Shown here: positions 43,836 to 52,633 of the stretch, piece after piece
Position numbering within the stretch: position 1 is the first letter of the stretch
Layout of the letters: every line of letters starts with the position of its first letter
Assembly (NCBI GenBank): GCA_025359265.1
Contig: JANYHB010000070.1
Span: forward strand, 1-58,052
Direction of reading: 5' to 3'
From: Hyphomicrobiales bacterium
Lineage (GTDB): Bacteria; Pseudomonadota; Alphaproteobacteria; Rhizobiales; Aestuariivirgaceae
Length of the DNA stretch: 58,052 nucleotides
Translations under genes and position numbers: made by a program
Notes under the pieces: generated by a model
What the model saw: only the letters and a program-made list of their open reading frames with translations
Database searches by the model: none
What the model was told of the DNA's origin: nothing

Positions 43836-45896
43836 ATGAAAACAGTAACAGGCCTGTTGGCTGCGCTGCTGGCGCTTGGTGTATCGGGCAACGCGGCAAG
43901 GGCGGATGCTGTGCCAGATGCCCCGAAGTTTGACGCGCAAGGCAAAGTGACGCTGGTGGGCGTTGGCGATATTCTGGAATACAAAGCGCTCGCCTCATAC
44001 AATGAGCCAGATTTTGTGAAAGCTTTGGAAAAAGCTGGCAAGTTGCCCGCGCTGAAGGATCGGTTGCCGAAAGAGCCGATGGTTTATAAAACCGGCAACA
44101 TGAAAGACGGCGTGGGCGTTTATGGTGACGTGATGCGCCATGTGATCGGCGGCCGTCCGGAAGGCTGGAATTACTGGGCGGGCCAATCCCAAGGCTGGGG
44201 CGGCATCGACATTGGTTTGCAAGAATGTTTGACCCGCACGGGCCCCCTGTTCCAAGTGAAGGCTGAAGAACTCCAGCCACTGCCAAACCTCGCCAAAGCC
44301 TGGGAATGGAGCAAAGACGGCCATGAACTGACCATGCACCTCATCGAAGGCGCCAAATGGTCTGACGGCCAGCCTTTTTCAGCTGATGACGTGATGTTTT
44401 ATTGGGAAAAGAACGTGCTTGATACCAACGTTCACCCCTTGAACGGGGCGACACCTGATACTTTCGGCAAAGGCACAAAGCTTGATAAAATTGATGCCAA
44501 CACCATCAAGTGGACGTTTGCCGCGGCCTTCCCAACCTCAGCACTTTATGAAATGGCTTACGGCAAGTTCTGCCCCGGCCCCATGCACATCTTGGCGCCA
44601 CAACATCCCGCCAATTCCAAAAACACTTATGATCAATATAAGAACGCCTTCCCCGGCACCTACATGGCCATGCCCACCATGGGCGCTTGGGCCGTTGTAG
44701 ACCACAAGCCAGACAATATTGTGGTTCTGCGCCGCAATCCTTACTATTGGAAAGTGGACGAGAAGGGCAATCAATTGCCTTACCTGAATGAAATGCACTA
44801 CCGCCTGTCCACCTGGGCAGACCGTGACGTGCAAGCCGTGGCCGGTTCGGGCGATTTCTCCAATCTTGAGCAGGCTGAAAACTATGTTGAGTCTCTGAAG
44901 AAAGCAGCCGATCCAGCTTCTCCGGCACGATTGGAATTTGGCCAACGCACCATCGGCTATACGCTGGACTTCAACTATTCAGCCAATGGCTGGGGCGAAA
45001 CCGATGAGCGCAGTGTGGCCGTTCACAAATTGAACCGCGACCTGAACTTCCGCAAAGCCGTGACAATGATGCTGGATCGCCAACGCTTGGGTGAATCACT
45101 GGTGAAGGGCCCCTTCACAACGATTTATCCTGGTGGTCTTTATGCTGGCACCAGCTTCTATGACAAGGCTTCCACCGTCTATTATCCTTTCAATGTCGAC
45201 GCTGCCAAGAAAGCCTTGGAAGCTGCCGGCTTGAAAGACACCGATGGAGACGGTTTTGTCAACTTCGCCGGTGGCAAGAATGTGGAAATCACACTTCTCG
45301 TCAACGCTGATTATCAGTCTGATAAGTCGCTTGCCGAAGGTGTTGTGGCAATGGGTGAAAAGGTGGGACTGCGGGTTATCCCAAAAATAATATCGGGCAA
45401 AGACCATGATGCGGCACGTGATGCAGGCAAGTATGACTGGATGGTGCAACGCCAAGGCACCGAAGTGATCACGGCCGTACAAAACACCGACCATTTGGCT
45501 CCGGTTGGGCCAAACACCACAGACTTCCACAAGGCCGGCACTGACGGCAAGGTGGACATGATGGACTTTGAAGCCAAGCTCACCGACGTGGTGGCAAAGT
45601 TCATGGCCGCGAGCGATCCAAAAGAACGCATAGACCTGATGAAGCAATACCAGAAAATGGCCACTGAGAACGTTTATCAAGCCGGTCTCACGGTCTATCC
45701 TGGGGCTTTGATTGTCAACAAGCGCTTTTCCAACATCGCGCCTGGTGCCCCAATCTTCATGTATAACTGGGCGGAAGATAACATCATCCGTGAACGCGTG
45801 TTTGTGGCTGCCGACAAGCAATCCAAGAACGAGCTGTTCCCCAACACCTTGCCCGGCAAGCCTGGTTCTGCACCTGGTGAAGGCTTGGTAAAGTAA
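43836..45896 (+). CDS. AgpA-like periplasmic glycoside-binding protein (SBP_bac_5)
   Basis: 686-residue binding protein with a 23-residue signal peptide (LLAALLALGVSGNAARA-D) and RBS GGGAGGA. SBP_bac_5 features: PLPNLAKAWEWSKDGHELTMHL, KWSDGQPFSADDVMFYWE, RDLNFRKAVTMMLDRQRLGE. At nearly 690 residues it is far longer than peptide-binding DppA (about 530) and fits AgpA, the alpha-galactoside-binding protein of S. meliloti that belongs to the oligopeptide-binding family. The adjacent MelR-like regulator and GH4 enzymes support an alpha-galactoside or related ligand rather than peptides. Ligand is inferred. Confidence 0.9.
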   Translation: MKTVTGLLAALLALGVSGNAARADAVPDAPKFDAQGKVTLVGVGDILEYKALASYNEPDFVKALEKAGKLPALKDRLPKEPMVYKTGNMKDGVGVYGDVMRHVIGGRPEGWNYWAGQSQGWGGIDIGLQECLTRTGPLFQVKAEELQPLPNLAKAWEWSKDGHELTMHLIEGAKWSDGQPFSADDVMFYWEKNVLDTNVHPLNGATPDTFGKGTKLDKIDANTIKWTFAAAFPTSALYEMAYGKFCPGPMHILAPQHPANSKNTYDQYKNAFPGTYMAMPTMGAWAVVDHKPDNIVVLRRNPYYWKVDEKGNQLPYLNEMHYRLSTWADRDVQAVAGSGDFSNLEQAENYVESLKKAADPASPARLEFGQRTIGYTLDFNYSANGWGETDERSVAVHKLNRDLNFRKAVTMMLDRQRLGESLVKGPFTTIYPGGLYAGTSFYDKASTVYYPFNVDAAKKALEAAGLKDTDGDGFVNFAGGKNVEITLLVNADYQSDKSLAEGVVAMGEKVGLRVIPKIISGKDHDAARDAGKYDWMVQRQGTEVITAVQNTDHLAPVGPNTTDFHKAGTDGKVDMMDFEAKLTDVVAKFMAASDPKERIDLMKQYQKMATENVYQAGLTVYPGALIVNKRFSNIAPGAPIFMYNWAEDNIIRERVFVAADKQSKNELFPNTLPGKPGSAPGEGLVK

Positions 45897-45907
45897 AGCA
45901 CTCCTGT

Positions 45908-45937
45908 TCCTCCCTCCCCTAAATCGGGGGGGGAGGA
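45908..45937 (+). promoter_or_regulatory. Hairpin overlapping the ribosome binding site of the next permease gene
   Basis: 12-bp stem TCCTCCCTCCCC with GGGGGGGGAGGA (one G-U pair), loop TAAATC. The right arm contains GGGAGG (45931-45936), the only strong Shine-Dalgarno-like sequence before the permease start. Same palindrome family as 739-763 and 15453-15475. The stem could mask the permease RBS and lower its translation relative to the binding protein. Confidence 0.6.
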
Positions 45938-45954
45938 CTTTGGATTTTCAGATC

Positions 45955-46959
45955 ATGCTGCGCTATCTCGCATATCGCATTCTCGCGGCGATCCCCGTGC
46001 TCTTCATCATGAGCGTTATCACTTTTGCAATCATTCATGCGACGCCGGGTGACTATGCGGATTATGTTGGCAACATGCTGCGCACACAGGGCCATGCCAC
46101 CAATGAAGTGGCGCTGGCTGCAGCCGCGCAATTTCGTATAGACCACGGGCTGAATGACCCACTGATTATTCAATATTTCCGCTGGATCTGGGATGTATTG
46201 CGTGGTGATTTTGGCACCAGCTATTTCTTCAACCGCCCAATATCTGAAGTGGTGTGGCAACGCCTGCCGCCAAGCCTGGGTTTGGTCATCACCGTTCACA
46301 TTATCGGCACGATCATTGGGGTAACGCTTGGAATCATTGCCGCTGCCAACCAATATTCCTGGGTGGATAGTGCGCTGTCCTTCTTCGGGTTTCTTGGCAT
46401 TACGGTTCCAAAATTCCTGTTCGCCCTGGTATTGATTTACATTTTGGCCTTCCGCCTTGGCATTCAAGAAATTGGCAGCTTTTATTCGAGCTATTGGAGC
46501 TATCAGCCAATGTCTTTGGGCAAGTTCTGGAATCTTATTCTACATGTGTGGCCGATTATCTTGGTGGGTGTGCTCAACGGCATTTCCTACAACATGCGCA
46601 TGATGCGCGGCAATCTGCTGGATACATTGAACGCCCAATATGTTGAAACCGCCCGCGCCAAGGGCTTGAGCGGTGCCATGGCGATTATCAAACATGCGGT
46701 GCCCAATGCATTGCATCCGTTGGCGGCCTATCAAGGTGCCGTCATGCGTTATATGATTGAGGGCGAGATTGAAACCGCTATCACTTTTGGCTTGCCAACC
46801 ATTGGCGTGGCCATCGTGCTTTCCATGGGCATTGGCGATGTGCTGGTCACCGCCACACTGATGCTTATTCTGGGCACCGTGCAAATTATCGGTAGCATTG
46901 TATCAGATTTATTACTTGCGTGGCTTGACCCGCGCGTCCGTCTGGGCGGTGCTGCATGA
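45955..46959 (+). CDS. ABC transporter permease, AgpB/DppB-like
   Basis: 334 residues from ATG 45955 (MLRYLAYRILAAIPVLFIMS); the frame may instead start at TTG 45940, which sits only three bases after GGGAGG. DppB-type features: IIHATPGDYADYV near residue 30, RGDFGTSYFFNRP, EAA loop YVETARAKGLSGAMAIIKHAVPNALHP. About six membrane helices. The RBS lies within a stable hairpin shared with the intergenic palindrome, so translation may be reduced compared with the binding protein. Confidence 0.9.
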   Translation: MLRYLAYRILAAIPVLFIMSVITFAIIHATPGDYADYVGNMLRTQGHATNEVALAAAAQFRIDHGLNDPLIIQYFRWIWDVLRGDFGTSYFFNRPISEVVWQRLPPSLGLVITVHIIGTIIGVTLGIIAAANQYSWVDSALSFFGFLGITVPKFLFALVLIYILAFRLGIQEIGSFYSSYWSYQPMSLGKFWNLILHVWPIILVGVLNGISYNMRMMRGNLLDTLNAQYVETARAKGLSGAMAIIKHAVPNALHPLAAYQGAVMRYMIEGEIETAITFGLPTIGVAIVLSMGIGDVLVTATLMLILGTVQIIGSIVSDLLLAWLDPRVRLGGAA

Positions 46960-48107
46960 GCGACATTTTAATTGGGCCATTCGTAAAACAGGAGGGAACT
47001 GATTATCTGGATCAAATTCCCGCATCTGCCCGCCACGCCACGAGCGAGAGCTATCTCACTTTAGTGTGGCGAAAGTTCCGGCGCTCGGTGATGGGCATGA
47101 TTGGGCTTATTCTGGTAACCCTGCTTTTTTTAACCGCCATTTTCGCGGATTTTGTTGCCCCCCTTGATCCCAAAGAACCAACACTGGCTTTCGCCCCGCC
47201 CGACACGGTGAGCTTTTACAATAAAGACGGTTTCACGTTCAGGCCACAAACCTTTGCGATATCGGAATCGGGCGCCTTGGACCCTATAACGTTTCAACCT
47301 CTCAACGGCCCGGATTATGATCACCCGCGGCCCGTCAAGTTTTTTGTTCAGGGCTATGCTTATCATGCACTGGGCTTTATCCCGGCAACAGTTCATCTGT
47401 TCGGCACAGATGACGGGCAACCCTTTCATATTTTGGGAACCGATAAATTTGGGCGCGATATATTTGCGCGCGGCGTGATCGGTTCACGCATTTCACTGGC
47501 GGTGGCCCTTATCACCGTCACCTTTATCACCATTGTGGGAACTTTGGTGGGCCTGCTTTCGGGCTATTTGGGCGGGCGCTTTGATGCTTGGGTGCAGCGT
47601 GTGGTCGATATTTTTTTCGCGCTGCCGCAGCTGCCACTTTATCTTACTTTGGCAGCACTCATCCCGGTTGCCGCTCCCAGCATGGTTTTTCTGTCCATTG
47701 TGGTTGTGGTTATTGCCGCCTTGAATTGGGCGCAGCTTTCACGCGAAGTGCGCGGCAAAACCCTGGCCTTGGCGCGCATTGAATATGTGCGCGCCGCCGA
47801 GGCTGTGGGTGCCACTGATATGCGCATTATTCTGCGCCATATCCTGCCCAATGTGGTGAGCCATGTTATCGTGTCTATCACCACCTGGATTCCACAAGTT
47901 GTTTTGATTGAATCATTTCTGGGCTATCTGGGCTTTGCGGTGAAACCGCCGCTGATCTCTTGGGGCATGATGTTACAAGATTGCGGAAACTTCTCAGTGT
48001 TGGGCTCCTACCCTTGGATACTTTCGCCAGTGGCATTTGTCTTGATCACCGTGTTCGCGTTCAACGCGTTGGGCGATGGACTGCGTGACGCGATTGACCC
48101 CTATTGA
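46956..48107 (+). CDS. ABC transporter permease, AgpC/DppC-like
   Basis: 383 residues, longer than usual DppC (about 300) because of a periplasmic insertion between the first helix and the channel domain (about residues 70-150, including DPKEPTLAFAPPDTVSFYN). Then FHILGTDKFGRDIFARGVIG, the DppC-type hallmark, EAA loop YVRAAEAVGATDMRIILRHILPNVV and LGDGLRDAIDPY. The insertion is typical of the AgpC/YejE-like group. ATGA overlap with the upstream permease. Confidence 0.93.
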   Translation: MSDILIGPFVKQEGTDYLDQIPASARHATSESYLTLVWRKFRRSVMGMIGLILVTLLFLTAIFADFVAPLDPKEPTLAFAPPDTVSFYNKDGFTFRPQTFAISESGALDPITFQPLNGPDYDHPRPVKFFVQGYAYHALGFIPATVHLFGTDDGQPFHILGTDKFGRDIFARGVIGSRISLAVALITVTFITIVGTLVGLLSGYLGGRFDAWVQRVVDIFFALPQLPLYLTLAALIPVAAPSMVFLSIVVVVIAALNWAQLSREVRGKTLALARIEYVRAAEAVGATDMRIILRHILPNVVSHVIVSITTWIPQVVLIESFLGYLGFAVKPPLISWGMMLQDCGNFSVLGSYPWILSPVAFVLITVFAFNALGDGLRDAIDPY

Positions 48108-48112
48108 GGCGC

Positions 48113-49732
48113 ATGATGGAACAGACTGACATGATCCTTGAAGCCCGCAACGTGGCTGTTACTTTTAAAGTGGAAGGCGGCACGGTGGAAGCCGTGAAAG
48201 ATGTGTCTTTCGCGCTGCGCAAAGGCGAAACCATCGCCATTGTGGGCGAAAGCGGATCCGGCAAATCGGTGACGGCGCGCGCAGTGATGCGGCTGCTTTC
48301 GCGGCGCGCAACCATGGGCCGCGGCTCCTACATTAATCTCGGCGGCCAAGATATTTTGAAATTGCCTGAGCGCGAGATGCGCAAACTGCGCGGCAGCCGT
48401 GTTTCAATGATTTTCCAAGAGCCGATGACCTCACTGAATCCGGTTTACACGGTGGGTTCGCAAATTGCCGAAGTAATCCGCATTCATAATAAAATCTCCA
48501 AAGCCGAAGCGATGGCCAAAGCGCTGGCGCTGCTTGAAGAAGTGCAGATACCTGATCCGGAAGCACGGCTGAAACAATATCCGCATCAACTGTCAGGCGG
48601 CCAGCGCCAGCGCGTGATGATTGCCATTGCTTTGGCCAACCGCCCAGATATTCTGATTGCCGATGAGCCCACCACAGCCCTGGACGTAACCGTGCAGGCG
48701 CAGATTTTGAATTTGATCAAAGATCTGAAAACCAAATATGGCATGGCGGTGATTTTGATCACGCATGACCTCACCGTGGTGCGCCAGTTTGCCGACCGCG
48801 TTTATGTGATGCAGCATGGCGAGGTGAAAGAGCACAATACCACAGCGGCATTATTCGCACGTCCGCAACATCCCTATACCCAGCGTCTACTGGCCTCAGA
48901 TCCCAAGGGCACAGCCAAACCACTGGAAGGCGACTTGCCTGTGGTGCTTTCAGGCAAGAATGTCAGAGTGACTTATACGTTGAAAAAAGGCGGGCTGTTC
49001 AGCGCTATCTATACTGATCTGCAAGCGGTGGATGGCTTGAGCCTCGAACTTAAGCGCGGCGAAACGCTGGGCCTTGTGGGTGAAAGTGGCTCAGGTAAAA
49101 CCACTTTCGGCCAGGCGCTGATCAGGCTTCTTAACCCGCATGAGGGGGAAATCACGTTTGATGGCACGCGTATCGATGGCCTGAAGCGCGATGGTCTGCG
49201 CCCCTTCCGCTCGCGGATGCAGATTGTATTTCAAGACCCGTTCTCATCGATGAACCCGCGCATGAACATCCGGCAGATTATCGAAGAAGGTTTAATCGTC
49301 AATCAAATCGGCAAAACTGATGCAGATAGATTAGACCGCGTACAGAAAGCGCTGGAAGACGCGGGGCTGCCCACCAATATCCTCAATCGCTTTCCACATG
49401 AGTTTTCAGGCGGCCAACGCCAGCGCGTTGCCATTGCGCGGGCCATAGCCATGGAGCCTGAATTCATTCTGCTGGATGAACCCACGTCGGCGCTCGATCT
49501 TTCCGTACAGGCCCAAATCATTGAGTTGCTGCGCAAGCTGCAGCGCGAACGAGGGCTTTCCTATCTCTTCATCAGCCATGATCTCAAGGTGGTGCGGGCC
49601 TTGTGCCACCGCGTTATCGTGATGCAGAATGGCAAGATTGTAGAGCAAGGGCCAGTGGCCGACGTTCTGAACAACCCCAAAACTGATTACACCAAGCGCC
49701 TGGTGCGCGCCGCATTTGAAATTGCTGCATAG
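48113..49732 (+). CDS. ABC transporter ATPase, fused DppD-DppF type (AgpD-like)
   Basis: About 540 residues holding two complete ABC domains. Domain 1: Walker [13 protein letters not shown], signature [15 protein letters not shown], Walker [13 protein letters not shown]-loop [14 protein letters not shown]. Domain 2: Walker [13 protein letters not shown], signature [15 protein letters not shown], Walker [13 protein letters not shown]-loop [11 protein letters not shown]. Both sites look active. Start ATG 48113 or 48116; the frame reaches a TTG at 48104. It powers uptake through the two preceding permeases. Confidence 0.93.
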   Translation: MMEQTDMILEARNVAVTFKVEGGTVEAVKDVSFALRKGETIAIVGESGSGKSVTARAVMRLLSRRATMGRGSYINLGGQDILKLPEREMRKLRGSRVSMIFQEPMTSLNPVYTVGSQIAEVIRIHNKISKAEAMAKALALLEEVQIPDPEARLKQYPHQLSGGQRQRVMIAIALANRPDILIADEPTTALDVTVQAQILNLIKDLKTKYGMAVILITHDLTVVRQFADRVYVMQHGEVKEHNTTAALFARPQHPYTQRLLASDPKGTAKPLEGDLPVVLSGKNVRVTYTLKKGGLFSAIYTDLQAVDGLSLELKRGETLGLVGESGSGKTTFGQALIRLLNPHEGEITFDGTRIDGLKRDGLRPFRSRMQIVFQDPFSSMNPRMNIRQIIEEGLIVNQIGKTDADRLDRVQKALEDAGLPTNILNRFPHEFSGGQRQRVAIARAIAMEPEFILLDEPTSALDLSVQAQIIELLRKLQRERGLSYLFISHDLKVVRALCHRVIVMQNGKIVEQGPVADVLNNPKTDYTKRLVRAAFEIAA

Positions 49733-49741
49733 GAGATTTTT

Positions 49742-51118
49742 ATGACCGCACTTCCACGCATTGCCTTTATCGGGGCTGGATCAACAGTTTTCATGAAGAA
49801 CATTATCGGCGATGTTCTGCAATGTAAGGCCATCAGCGGTGCCACCATTGCCTTGATGGACATCAACCCTGAGCGCTTGAAAGAATCTGAAATTGTTGTT
49901 GGCAAATTGATTGCAACTTTGGGCGTGAAGGCCAAGGTTGAAATCCATGGCAGCCAGCGCAAGGCGCTCGAAAAGGCGGATTTTGTGGTCACGGCTTTCC
50001 AGGTGGGCGGCTATGAGCCTTGCACAGTCACGGATTTTGAAATTCCAAAAAAATACAAGCTGCGCCAAACCATTGCCGACACGTTGGGCGTGGGGGGCAT
50101 CATGCGGGGTTTACGCACCGTGCCGCATTTGTGGAGTGTTTGCGCCGACATGATGGAAGTCTGCCCCGATGCCATCCTTATGCAATATGTGAACCCCATG
50201 GCCATCAACACCTGGGCCATTTCTGAGAAATTTCCCAAGATCAAACAGGTTGGGCTGTGCCATTCTGTGCAAGGCACAGCCTTTGAATTGGCCCGCGATC
50301 TTGATATTCCCATTGAAGAAATTCGTTACCGCGCCGCTGGCATCAATCATATGGCGTTTTATCTGCAATTTGAACACCGCCAGAAAGATGGTTCCTACCG
50401 CAGCCTTTATCCCGATTTGCTGAAAGGCTACCGCGAAGGCCGCTTTCCCAAGCCTTCGCATTGGAACCCGCGCTGCCCTAATAAAGTGCGCTATGAAATG
50501 CTCACGCGGCTGGGTTATTTCGTGACTGAAAGTTCAGAGCATTTTGCTGAATATACGCCCTATTTCATCAAGGAAGGCCGCGAAGATCTGATCGAAAAAT
50601 TCGGCATTCCGCTGGATGAATATCCCAAGCGCTGCGTAGAGCAAATTGCACGGTGGAAAAAAACCGCCGAAGAATACAAATCGGCCGAGAAAATTCACGT
50701 TGCACCCAGCCACGAATATGCTTCATCAATCATGAACTCGGTGTGGACGGGTGAGCCTTCGGTAATTTATGGCAACCAGCGCAACAATGGCTGCATAACC
50801 TCACTGCCGGATAATTGCGCCGCTGAAGTGCCCTGCCTGGTGGATGACCGTGGCATTCAGCCCACATTTGTGGGGGAGTTGCCGCCTCAGCTCACCGCGC
50901 TCATCCGCACCAACATCAATGTGCAGGAACTGACCGTGCGCGCATTGCTTACTGAAAATCGCGAACACATTTATCACGCCGCGATGATGGACCCGCATAC
51001 GGCGGCTGAGTTGGATTTGCAGCAGATTTGGGATCTGGTGGATGACCTGCTGGCAGCCCATGGCAATTGGCTGCCTGAGTTCGCCCGCCTGCCAACCAAG
51101 ATGCAAGCTGCTGAATAA
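49742..51118 (+). CDS. GH4 family alpha-galactosidase-like enzyme (MelA type)
   Basis: 458-residue NAD+- and metal-dependent glycosidase. N-terminal Rossmann IAFIGAGSTVFMKNI, then ADTLGVGGIMRGLRTVP, NPMA (151-154), metal site GLCHSVQGT with Cys173, and AGINHMAFYLQFEHR (199-213). The last pattern is close to MelA alpha-galactosidases. GH4 enzymes cleave by transient oxidation at C3 and elimination. RBS GGAGA precedes the ATG. Its stop overlaps the next gene start as TAATG. With MelR-like and AgpA-like proteins encoded in the same locus, melibiose or raffinose-type sugars are likely. Confidence 0.92.
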   Translation: MTALPRIAFIGAGSTVFMKNIIGDVLQCKAISGATIALMDINPERLKESEIVVGKLIATLGVKAKVEIHGSQRKALEKADFVVTAFQVGGYEPCTVTDFEIPKKYKLRQTIADTLGVGGIMRGLRTVPHLWSVCADMMEVCPDAILMQYVNPMAINTWAISEKFPKIKQVGLCHSVQGTAFELARDLDIPIEEIRYRAAGINHMAFYLQFEHRQKDGSYRSLYPDLLKGYREGRFPKPSHWNPRCPNKVRYEMLTRLGYFVTESSEHFAEYTPYFIKEGREDLIEKFGIPLDEYPKRCVEQIARWKKTAEEYKSAEKIHVAPSHEYASSIMNSVWTGEPSVIYGNQRNNGCITSLPDNCAAEVPCLVDDRGIQPTFVGELPPQLTALIRTNINVQELTVRALLTENREHIYHAAMMDPHTAAELDLQQIWDLVDDLLAAHGNWLPEFARLPTKMQAAE

Positions 51119-52623
51119 TGTTGAAGCCACCGCAGCATTTTGTGATTGTGGGTGGCGGCACGGCTGGTTGGTTGGCCGCGCTGATGCTGCGCCAGACTTT
51201 ACCTGATGTGCACAAAATCACCGTGGTGGAAAGCTCCAAAATTCCGAACATTGGCGTGGGTGAGGGAACCACGGCGGTTTTTCGCCAAATGCTGAAGGGC
51301 TTTGGCTTTGATGAGTTTGAGTTTTTGCGTGAGGCTGAGGCCACCATAAAATTCGGCATACGCCATAAAGATTGGCGGCGCTTGGGCCACCACTATGATG
51401 GCCCGATTGATGATCCACATTTGGTGATGGAACCCGCCAGTTCACGCCCGCAAAGCTATATCGACATTTTTTCTTGTGCCGCCGGTCGCAGATTGGCCGA
51501 CACACATTTGTTTGCTTATTTGCTGGATCAACAGCGAGCGCCCTTCGCTCGCAAAACTGATGGCAGCTTGGTGCCAATGGGGCCTTACCATAACGCTTAC
51601 CATTTTGATCAAGCCAAAGCGGGCGAGTGGCTGCGCAACAAATCACGCGGCGTTGAGAAGATCGACGCGCAGGTCAACGGCATCACGCGGGAAAAAGAGT
51701 CTGGCAAGATAACCGCGTTGATATCCGACGCAGGTGAAATCACGGGGGATTTTTTCATCGATTGCACCGGTTTTCGGCGTACGCTGATTTCGGCAATGGG
51801 TGCAAGATGGATATCGTATGCCAAGGAATTGCCGGTTAACCGCGCCATGCCATTTTGGCTCGATATCGGCGAAGATGAAGAGCTCACACCATACACCACT
51901 GCCTGGGCGCAGGGCGCGGGCTGGTTGTGGATGATCCCCACCCAAAAGCGCATGGGCTGCGGCTATGTCTATTCCGATCACTTCACAACGCCTGACCAGG
52001 CCCAGGCCGAAATCGAAAAGACGCTGGGCCGCAAGATTGAGCCGCGCAATGACATCAAAATAGATTCAGGCCGCCTGGACAAGGCGTGGATTGGCAATTG
52101 TTTGGCGCTTGGCCTTGCTTCAAGTTTTCTCGAACCGCTTGAGGCCACATCCATCCACGGAACCATTGTGCAGATGATGGTTTTTTTATCACATCACATA
52201 AATTGCACAACAAAGGATGCTGACCAATACAATGGCTTTGCAGCGCGCCAACTTGATGACTTCAAGCAATTCATCAATATGCATTATGTGAGTGAGCGGC
52301 GCGACACCAGCTTTTGGCAAAGTGTGGCGCAGGACTTTATCAGCGATGAAACCAAATCGCGCCTCGCAACGTGGCAGAGGAAGATGCCTGGTTGGGAAGA
52401 TTTTTCGCCCTTGCCCGGTGGTTTTGCGCATACCGAACAGCAGCTGTATTACCCGGTGCTTGATGGCCTGGGTTTGCTGAACCGCGCCGTTGCGCAGGCC
52501 CATATGGAAAGCCTGCCAGACTTGCGCAAAAACGCCAAGTCAGCGGCAGATACACTAACTGAAGAATATCGCGCAGCTGCGCCTCGCGCATTGCGGCACC
52601 GAGAGTTTTTAAAGTCACTTTAG
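51118..52623 (+). CDS. Flavin-dependent (tryptophan) halogenase family protein
   Basis: 501-residue PF04820-type flavoprotein. FAD fold GGGTAGWLAALM (12-23) and IGVGEGTTAVFRQML; candidate catalytic Lys78 in EATIKF, aligned by eye with PrnA Lys79; halogenase motif WLWMIP (269-274), matching WxWxIP; and FLEPLEATSIHGT with Glu343 in the place of PrnA Glu346. All key residues therefore look present. Family members halogenate indoles or other aromatics using FADH2 from a separate reductase, none of which is encoded nearby. It is translationally coupled to the GH4 gene upstream and ten bases from a second GH4 gene. Related halogenases sit in carbohydrate-uptake loci of Xanthomonas and Caulobacterales, but usually with TonB receptors. 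Confidence 0.92.
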   Translation: MLKPPQHFVIVGGGTAGWLAALMLRQTLPDVHKITVVESSKIPNIGVGEGTTAVFRQMLKGFGFDEFEFLREAEATIKFGIRHKDWRRLGHHYDGPIDDPHLVMEPASSRPQSYIDIFSCAAGRRLADTHLFAYLLDQQRAPFARKTDGSLVPMGPYHNAYHFDQAKAGEWLRNKSRGVEKIDAQVNGITREKESGKITALISDAGEITGDFFIDCTGFRRTLISAMGARWISYAKELPVNRAMPFWLDIGEDEELTPYTTAWAQGAGWLWMIPTQKRMGCGYVYSDHFTTPDQAQAEIEKTLGRKIEPRNDIKIDSGRLDKAWIGNCLALGLASSFLEPLEATSIHGTIVQMMVFLSHHINCTTKDADQYNGFAARQLDDFKQFINMHYVSERRDTSFWQSVAQDFISDETKSRLATWQRKMPGWEDFSPLPGGFAHTEQQLYYPVLDGLGLLNRAVAQAHMESLPDLRKNAKSAADTLTEEYRAAAPRALRHREFLKSL

Positions 52624-52633
52624 GAGAATTCAC

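Noticed and set aside
43836-45896. Reading the 686-residue binding protein as a peptide transporter component
   Set aside because: Its length and its neighbours (MelR-like regulator, GH4 enzymes) fit AgpA-type glycoside binding better than peptide binding.
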